DNA from: an uncultured Anaerolineaceae bacterium | GTDB taxonomy: Bacteria > Chloroflexota > Anaerolineae > Anaerolineales > Anaerolineaceae | NCBI GenBank assembly: GCA_937907495.1 | Contig: CALESS010000374.1 | Location: forward strand, 1 to 10,335 | Length of the DNA stretch: 10,335 nt | Reading direction: 5' to 3' | In this document: positions 1 through 4,654 of the stretch, in pieces | Layout of the letters: every line of letters begins with the position of its first letter | Position numbering within the stretch: the stretch's first letter is position 1 | Program-made: the position numbers and the translations under genes | The notes under the pieces: model-generated | Databases searched by the model: none | Told to the model about the DNA's origin: nothing | Seen by the model: the letters and a program-made list of their open reading frames with translations, nothing else

Positions 1-483
1 CTGCTGCTGACCGGGCTGGAGCCGATCAACGGCTGGCGGATTAGCTGGCCGAAACTGGGTGATTTTTACCTGGAGATGACGGTCAAGGTTGGCACCTGCA
101 CAGGCAGCGACCAGTACGGTTTCATCACCCGCGTGCCAGAGCCGACCACCCCCAACCAGGGTTACCTGGTGGGGCTGACCTGCGACGGGCGTTATTTCCT
201 GCGCAAGTGGGATGGCGAAGCCAAGCCCAAAGGCACAATGACCAACCTGATCGAATACACGGCCAGCCCGGCCATCAAGGCCGGCTCCGATCAGACCAAC
301 CGCCTGGGGCTGATGGCAGTAGGCAGCCGCCTGCTGGTGTATGTCAACGGCACACTGATGGGTGAAGCCAAAGATACGCAGTTCGATAAAGGTAATTTTG
401 GCCTGTTTGTCTACGCCCGCGAGACCGATAACCTGGTGGTCTCGGTGGATGAAGTGAGCTACTGGGAGAACCCCACGCCGTAA
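1..483 (+). CDS. C-terminal part of a secreted-type protein with a concanavalin-A-like / DUF1080-type domain (5' end outside window)
   Basis: The frame is open from the first base to a TAA at 481-483, giving 160 residues with no start that must be used; the ATG at 76 is internal to the domain. The fragment reads as the second half of a beta-sandwich: GDFYLEMTVKV, then QGYLVGLTCDGRYFLRKWDG, NRLGLMAVGSRLLVYVNG, KGNFGLFVYA and a closing VSVDEVSYWE. This succession (dGrY-l-kwdg, NrLg-v--Gs-l-lyvNG, G-vGl-v) is the pattern of the LamG / DUF1080 (3-keto-disaccharide hydrolase-like) sandwich. In Chloroflexota it often ends lipoproteins or multidomain extracellular proteins. Such domains usually bind sugars or proteins; no catalytic residues can be assigned here. 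The N-terminal part, any signal peptide and any other domains lie upstream of the window. Family assignment is by pattern only. Confidence 0.75.
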   Translation: MLLTGLEPINGWRISWPKLGDFYLEMTVKVGTCTGSDQYGFITRVPEPTTPNQGYLVGLTCDGRYFLRKWDGEAKPKGTMTNLIEYTASPAIKAGSDQTNRLGLMAVGSRLLVYVNGTLMGEAKDTQFDKGNFGLFVYARETDNLVVSVDEVSYWENPTP

Positions 484-564
484 ATAGCCCGGCGGCGGGC
501 ATTCGAGGGCTGAACAAGGATGTGTACAGTCCTTACGTCCCGGGCCAGCCGCAGCAGGCACAAC

Positions 565-641
565 CCCCGGAAGGGGTGCGGGATGAACTTCTTGAGCAGG
601 GATTCCGTATCCCTTCCAGGGTACACGCACCCCTTCCGGGG
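565..641. repeat. Perfect 16-base inverted repeat with a 45-base spacer
   Basis: CCCCGGAAGGGGTGCG at 565-580 is exactly reverse-complementary to CGCACCCCTTCCGGGG at 626-641. The spacer contains its own hairpin, GGGAT-TCCGT-ATCCC, at 599-613. In RNA the whole element would fold into a long stem with an inner hairpin; in DNA it could form a cruciform. No T-run follows it, so it is not itself a standard terminator. Confidence 0.75.
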
Positions 642-645
642 TACA
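611..645 (+). repeat. Short direct repeat, 15-base unit at 20-base period
   Basis: CCCTTCCAGGGTACA at 611-625 and CCCTTCCGGGGTACA at 631-645 differ at one base and start 20 bases apart. Each core (CCCTTCC[A/G]GGG) is nearly palindromic. A third, inverted relative (CCCCCGGAAGGGG) lies at 564-576, so three related palindromic cores occur within about 80 bases. Confidence 0.65.
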
Positions 646-724
646 TTGATACGAAATGCGCCTTCCGCGCAAGATATAAACCCCCGGGGGAACTTCTCTG
701 AACGATCTTAATAATCCGTTATTT

Positions 725-747
725 GGCCGCCCCGGCCTCTTTTTTTA
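725..747 (+). terminator. Rho-independent terminator
   Basis: The stem GGCCG (725-729) / CGGCC (733-737) with a CCC loop is followed directly by TCTTTTTTTTA. The stem is only 5 bp but all G-C, and the T-run is long. It would end transcription from the upstream partial gene about 240 bases after its stop codon and isolate the kinase promoter downstream. Read on the minus strand there is no T-run, so it acts in one direction. Confidence 0.75.
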
Positions 748-754
748 CTTTTTC

Positions 755-781
755 CTGCCAAAAAATTTGCTTTTCGGGCAG
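755..781. repeat. Short inverted repeat upstream of the kinase promoter
   Basis: CTGCC (755-759) and GGCAG (777-781) flank an A/T-rich loop that itself begins with an A-run and ends with TTTT. It lies about 48-74 bases before the predicted -10 element. It could be an activator-binding site or simply chance; no known operator is recognised. Confidence 0.25.
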
Positions 782-828
782 TTCGACTCTACATCTTCCC
801 TACAGTTTCAGTCATTTTTCTTTATTCA

Positions 829-844
829 TGCTATCATTATTAGA
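829..844 (+). promoter_or_regulatory. Extended -10 promoter for a leaderless kinase mRNA
   Basis: TG (829-830), one base, then TATCAT (832-837; 5 of 6 matches to TATAAT) forms an extended -10 element. The last T at -7 puts +1 on A844, the A of the start codon. The -35 region (about 809-814, CAGTCA) is poor, as expected of extended -10 promoters. No Shine-Dalgarno sequence lies before the ATG, which fits leaderless translation. Confidence 0.6.
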
Positions 845-2514
845 TGATGGCTACCATCCGTGACCGCATTCTGATCATCGAGAATGATCCTATGACCGCC
901 GATATTATCGGCCGCCAGACGTTGCAAGCTGCCGGTTACCAGACTTATATCGTCAATGATGCCAACAGTGCCATTGCCAAGATCATTCAAATGTCGCCCG
1001 ATTTGGTTCTGGCGAACCTGAATCTGCCCGGCCTGAGCGGAAAAGACCTGCTCGTGGCGCTGGCTGCCCAGCAAATCACCATCCCGGTGATTGTGATGAC
1101 CGGCAAGGGGATGGAAAGCGACGTCATCCAGGCGTTTCGGCTGGGCGCAGTGGATTACCTGATCTGGCCGGCACGCGAGCCAGAGATCATCAATGCGGTG
1201 GAGCGGGTGCTGCGCCAGGTGCACGAACGCCACGAGCGGGAAAAGCTGGCCGGTCAGCTTCACCAGGCCAACCAGGAATTGCAAGCCCGGGTGCGCGAGT
1301 TGACAGCCATTTTTGCCATCGGCAAAGCCGTCATCTCCATTACCGATCAAAACCTGCTGTTCGAGAAAATCCTGGAAGGCGGCCTGCAAATGACCCGGGC
1401 GGATTTTGGCTGGTTCCTGCTGCGGGATGACAGTCAAAAGTACTTCACCCTGGCAGCCCAAAAGGGTCTGCCGCCCTCCCTCTCCAACCGGCTCAACCAG
1501 CCCTGGGATGATGGCATCAGCTCGCTGGTAGCCATGTCCGGAGAGTCGCTCTCCATCTTCGGCGACCCCCTCAAACGCTTCAAAATCTCCTCGCTGGGGC
1601 AATCCGCCCTCATCGTACCCACCCGGGTGCAAAAGCAGATCATCGGTCTGCTGGTGATGATGCGCAAATCGGCGGCAGCCTTTAACCAGAGCGAGCAAAA
1701 CCTGCTGGAAGCCGTGGCGGATTACGCCTCCATCTCGCTGATGAACGCCCGCCTCTTCCGCACGGTGGAAGAGCGCGCCCGCTCGCTGCAAGTGCTGGCC
1801 GAAAACTCCCAGATGGGAGAGCGGGTGGATAACGAGATCCTGCAAAATGTGAAGAATGAGCTGCAAAAACCCGCCACCCTGGGGGTGGAAGCCCTGGAGA
1901 AACTGGCACAAGACCCAAGCGCCCGCTGGAATTCCGGGCAGCGCCAGTTGTTAACCACCGTGCAGGAGCAACTGAAACATATAGCGGCGGTCAGCGGCGC
2001 CATTCACCCGCTCACCCCCGGGCAATTGAACGCCTCTGCCAGCTCCACCAACCTCAACGGGCTGGTGCGGCAGGCGGCCAGCCGCTTCCTGCCGATTGCC
2101 CAATCCCATAACCTGACGCTTTCCACCGATCTGCCGCAGGAAATCATCCTGGCTGCCGGACACCCGGCCCAGGTGGCCCAGGTGCTGGATGCCTTCATCA
2201 GTAACGCCATCCGCAACAGCAGCGTCGGCGGGCGGATCTGGGTGCATCTGGAACAGACCCCGGATCATTTTGGCATGGTGTGTGTCAGCGATAGCGGGCG
2301 GGGAATGTCTGCCCAACAGGCAGCACGCGTTTTTGAACCCGGCTTTGAGCCGGAAAAGAATCAGAAATTACGCTTCGGCGGGTTGGGCATCCGGTTAAGC
2401 CTGGCTCGCGAAATTATCCTGCGCTTCCATGGGAAAATCTGGGTCGAATCCACGCCCAATCAGGGCAGCCGTTTCTATTTCACGCTACCCATTTTGGCCC
2501 ATCAGGAAGGTTGA
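844..2514 (+). CDS. REC-GAF-HisKA-HATPase sensor protein, probable pseudokinase with pseudo-receiver
   Basis: This 556-residue soluble protein has no membrane segment. In order it carries a receiver-fold domain (about 6-125), a charged helical linker (125-150), a GAF domain (about 150-315), a HisKA-like dimerisation helix pair (about 325-400) and a HATPase_c domain (about 430-550). A TAG at 841-843 immediately precedes the ATG in frame, so 844 (or the next codon, 847) must be the start. Receiver: the phospho-acceptor position is Asn58 (VLANLNLPG), the acidic pair is Glu13/Asn14 and the conserved Lys is Trp108; Thr86 is kept. H-box: NVKNELQKP aligns without gaps to the usual NVSHELRTP, placing Asn338 where the phospho-histidine should be. 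The ATP site looks usable: N-box Asn454, G1 DSGRGM from Asp483, and GGLGI at 512-516, although the first N-box Asn is Ala450. I infer a non-phosphorylatable regulatory partner of the kinase encoded next. Confidence 0.85.
   Translation: MMATIRDRILIIENDPMTADIIGRQTLQAAGYQTYIVNDANSAIAKIIQMSPDLVLANLNLPGLSGKDLLVALAAQQITIPVIVMTGKGMESDVIQAFRLGAVDYLIWPAREPEIINAVERVLRQVHERHEREKLAGQLHQANQELQARVRELTAIFAIGKAVISITDQNLLFEKILEGGLQMTRADFGWFLLRDDSQKYFTLAAQKGLPPSLSNRLNQPWDDGISSLVAMSGESLSIFGDPLKRFKISSLGQSALIVPTRVQKQIIGLLVMMRKSAAAFNQSEQNLLEAVADYASISLMNARLFRTVEERARSLQVLAENSQMGERVDNEILQNVKNELQKPATLGVEALEKLAQDPSARWNSGQRQLLTTVQEQLKHIAAVSGAIHPLTPGQLNASASSTNLNGLVRQAASRFLPIAQSHNLTLSTDLPQEIILAAGHPAQVAQVLDAFISNAIRNSSVGGRIWVHLEQTPDHFGMVCVSDSGRGMSAQQAARVFEPGFEPEKNQKLRFGGLGIRLSLAREIILRFHGKIWVESTPNQGSRFYFTLPILAHQEG
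2504..2510 (+). promoter_or_regulatory. Ribosome binding site fixing the second kinase start at 2517
   Basis: AGGAAGG at 2504-2510 lies inside the last codons of the preceding gene, 6 bases before the ATG at 2517. An in-frame TTG at 2511 would be 0 bases from it and overlap the stop, so the ATG is preferred. The placement implies translational coupling of the two kinases. Confidence 0.8.
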
Positions 2515-2516
2515 GA

Positions 2517-4448
2517 ATGCCCTCTTCTTCAAACGAATCCATCCTGATTGTTGTATCCGACGCCCAGATCAGCCTGCTGTTGGAGCGGGTGCTGCGCGCC
2601 ACCAATGCCAACATCCTCTCCGCACCCGATTGTGCCAGCGCGCGCAACGTCCTCTCCAGCAACACCCCCAGCCTGATCGTAATTGCGGAGCAATTGACCG
2701 ATGGCAGCGGGGTGGATTTTGCCGCCGAGGTGCTGCGCCAGATTCCCACCATGGCCATCGTCATGTTCGTTTATTCCGAGAACCCGGATACGCTCAAAAA
2801 AGCCATGCGGATTGGAATTAACGATTATTTATGCCTGCCCCTGCGCGGTGAAGACATTTTGAACGCCATTAACGTCAGCCTGGAACGCACCCGCCGCCGC
2901 CGGGATTGGAATCTCCAGGAAACCAAGCGCATGACCAGCAGCCTGCAAAGCCAGGTGGATGAGATGACCGCCCTGGCCCAGCTCGGGCGGCAGATTGCAG
3001 CCCAACTGGACCTGGATGGCGTGCTGGCAGCGGTGGTTGAATCCGCCGTCAAGCTGACGCGGGCTGAAGAAGGCAGCATGCTGCTGATTGACGAAAAGAG
3101 CGGCGAGTTGTATATGCGGGCGGCTCGCAACTTCCAGGAAGATTTTGTGCGCACCTTCCGCCTGCCGGTCTCCGATACCCTGGCCGGTACGGCCATCCGC
3201 ACCGGGCAGCCGGTGCTGGTGGATGAGCAAACCCCGCAAAAAATCAAGACCTCTTACCTGGTGCATTCCCTGGTGTATGTACCGCTGCAAGTGAAGGACC
3301 GCAGCATCGGCGTGCTGGGCGTGGATAACCGGCGCCAGAACACCCCCTTCAAAGAACGGGATGTGAAGGTGCTTTCCACCCTGGCGGAATATGCCGTGCT
3401 GGCCATTGAAAATGCCCGCCTGTATGTTTACTCCATCCAGGAGCGGCAGAAGCTGGAAACGGTTATCGCCCATATCCAGGATGGCGTGGTGGTGGTGGAT
3501 AAGGACATGCGCCTGGTGCTGGTAAACCAGGTGGCGCAGATGGCCTTCAACCTGCCGCCGAATGGCGTCATCGGGCAGCCGTTTGTGAAGTTCTTTGCCC
3601 AGCCCGAATTGAAAGAGCTGCTGGATTCCAACACCGGGCGCCTTGCCAACCGGGTGGAAGTCAGCCTGGAGGATGGGCGGGTTTTCAGCGCCCGCATTGC
3701 CTCCATCCCCGGCGTCGGGCGCGCCATCACCCTGCATGATATCACCTACCTGAAGAAGCTGGATCACATCAAGAACGATTTCGTCAGCACCGTCTCCCAC
3801 GACCTGCGTTCTCCGCTGACCGCCATCCTCGGTTATGCCGAATTAATTGAACGCATCGGCCCGCTGAGCGAAATGCAGCGTGAATTCCTGCACCGGGTGC
3901 AGATTTCCGTGCATAACATCACCAGCCTGGTGGATGACCTGCTGAACCTGGGTCGGATTGAGGCCGGTTTTGACAGCCGCAAGGAACGGGTGGCGCTGGA
4001 CCAGTTGATCCGCTTTGCGGTGGATAACCTCTCCCGGCGCACGATGGAGAAGAACCTCACCGTCGCCCTGGATTTATCGAGTGATTTTCCGCTGATTTTT
4101 GCCAATCCGGTTCAAATCCGTTCGGTGGTGGATAACCTGATTGATAACGCCATCAAATACACCCCCGTCTCGGGCAACGTTCGCATTCGCTGCGGCGTGG
4201 AGCATAACCAGGTAATTTTCCAGGTGACCGATAGCGGCATCGGCATTCCAGCTACGGATATGCCCTACATCTTCGATAAGTTCTTCCGGGCTTCCAACGT
4301 CAACATGGATCAACCCGGCACCGGCCTTGGGCTGGCGATCGTCAAATCCATTGTGGAAAATCACCAGGGCCGCATTTGGGTTGATTCCAACCCCGGGCAG
4401 GGCAGCACCTTCACGGTGGTCTTCCCGCTGGCAGAAGATCAGCTCTAA
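2517..4448 (+). CDS. REC-GAF-PAS-HisKA-HATPase histidine kinase with pseudo-receiver
   Basis: This 643-residue cytoplasmic histidine kinase begins 2 bases after the previous stop. Domains: receiver fold (about 7-122), basic helical linker (RTRRRR near 124), GAF (about 150-300), PAS (about 310-412), HisKA (about 417-482) and HATPase_c (about 525-640). Kinase boxes are complete: VSHDLRSPL with His428, N-box NLIDNA (Asn540, Asn544), G1 DSGIGI from Asp572, F-box FDKFF and G2 GTGLGL at 601-606. Autophosphorylation is therefore expected, triggered by ligands at GAF or PAS. The receiver cannot be phosphorylated in the usual way: the Asp position is Ala57 (followed by Glu58), the acidic pair is Val13/Ser14, the Lys is Leu107 and the Thr/Ser position is probably Val85. 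No response regulator is encoded nearby, so its phosphate must go to one elsewhere. The shared layout with the preceding gene suggests an old tandem duplication. Confidence 0.9.
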   Translation: MPSSSNESILIVVSDAQISLLLERVLRATNANILSAPDCASARNVLSSNTPSLIVIAEQLTDGSGVDFAAEVLRQIPTMAIVMFVYSENPDTLKKAMRIGINDYLCLPLRGEDILNAINVSLERTRRRRDWNLQETKRMTSSLQSQVDEMTALAQLGRQIAAQLDLDGVLAAVVESAVKLTRAEEGSMLLIDEKSGELYMRAARNFQEDFVRTFRLPVSDTLAGTAIRTGQPVLVDEQTPQKIKTSYLVHSLVYVPLQVKDRSIGVLGVDNRRQNTPFKERDVKVLSTLAEYAVLAIENARLYVYSIQERQKLETVIAHIQDGVVVVDKDMRLVLVNQVAQMAFNLPPNGVIGQPFVKFFAQPELKELLDSNTGRLANRVEVSLEDGRVFSARIASIPGVGRAITLHDITYLKKLDHIKNDFVSTVSHDLRSPLTAILGYAELIERIGPLSEMQREFLHRVQISVHNITSLVDDLLNLGRIEAGFDSRKERVALDQLIRFAVDNLSRRTMEKNLTVALDLSSDFPLIFANPVQIRSVVDNLIDNAIKYTPVSGNVRIRCGVEHNQVIFQVTDSGIGIPATDMPYIFDKFFRASNVNMDQPGTGLGLAIVKSIVENHQGRIWVDSNPGQGSTFTVVFPLAEDQL

Positions 4449-4460
4449 TTCTTGGAATTC

Positions 4461-4479
4461 GCTGCCCCCCGGCAGCTTT
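4461..4479 (+). terminator. Probable weak terminator after the kinase pair
   Basis: GCTGCC (4461-4466), loop CCCC, GGCAGC (4471-4476) forms a perfect 6-bp stem 12 bases after the stop codon. Only TTT follows before AACAA, so termination may be partial and some readthrough into the c-di-GMP gene is possible. Confidence 0.5.
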
Positions 4480-4640
4480 AACAACCCAACCGGAAATGGC
4501 GGTTCAGTGGCTCGCACGAATCTTGTAACCTGTGTAAGCAACTGCACTGCTGGCGAAGCACCTTCCGATTAAGGGGGTGCAGAAAGTGATTTTGTGCCCT
4601 CACATCATCACTCCCAGACACTGCCGACTACTTAGCACTG

Positions 4641-4645
4641 AGGAG
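4641..4645 (+). promoter_or_regulatory. Ribosome binding site supporting the ATG at 4655
   Basis: AGGAG at 4641-4645 is 9 bases before ATG 4655. From this ATG the protein starts MVREKISRS and enters a membrane helix at once, the usual form of a signal-anchor. A second SD-like run (AAGGGGG, 4571-4577) precedes an in-frame GTG at 4586, which would add 23 residues of unremarkable sequence; I regard it as less likely. Confidence 0.65.
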
Positions 4646-4654
4646 CAGGGGAGC

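Larger units (their letters stand above)
484..724 (+). other. Non-coding, palindrome-rich 3' region between gene end and terminator
   Basis: There is no convincing gene between the stop at 483 and the terminator at 725. The stretch is GC-rich and full of inverted repeats: GCCCG/CGGGC at 487-500, a perfect 16-base inverted repeat (565-580 against 626-641), a nested GGGAT/ATCCC hairpin at 599-613 and a 10-base palindrome CCCCCGGGGG at 681-690. It should be transcribed as a long structured 3' UTR of the upstream gene, or be a separate structured RNA. No promoter for a separate RNA is obvious. Confidence 0.5.

Noticed and set aside
564..645. CRISPR-like array from the short repeats
   Set aside because: Only two direct copies of 15 bases at a 20-base period, with a 5-base gap between them; no spacers of usual length and no cas genes.
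520..711. 63-codon + strand frame in the intergenic region
   Set aside because: It runs through the inverted and direct repeats, shows no ribosome site or protein-like pattern, and is best explained as chance in GC-rich sequence.
826..1911. 361-codon open frame on the minus strand opposite the first kinase
   Set aside because: Antisense shadow of the REC-GAF region, rich in His, Gln and Gly, with no domain and no ribosome site recognised.
2511..2516. TTG at 2511 as the start of the second kinase
   Set aside because: It abuts the Shine-Dalgarno sequence with no spacing; ATG 2517 has a 6-base spacing and costs only two residues.
2829..3800. 323-codon open frame on the minus strand opposite the second kinase
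   Set aside because: Antisense shadow with the same His/Gln/Gly-rich composition; the + strand encodes clear GAF and PAS domains there.
4480..4640. A c-di-GMP riboswitch before the GGDEF-EAL gene
   Set aside because: I looked for the conserved GEMM-I core (CACGCACAGGGCAAACC and GACGCAAAGCC type segments) and for class II features and found neither.
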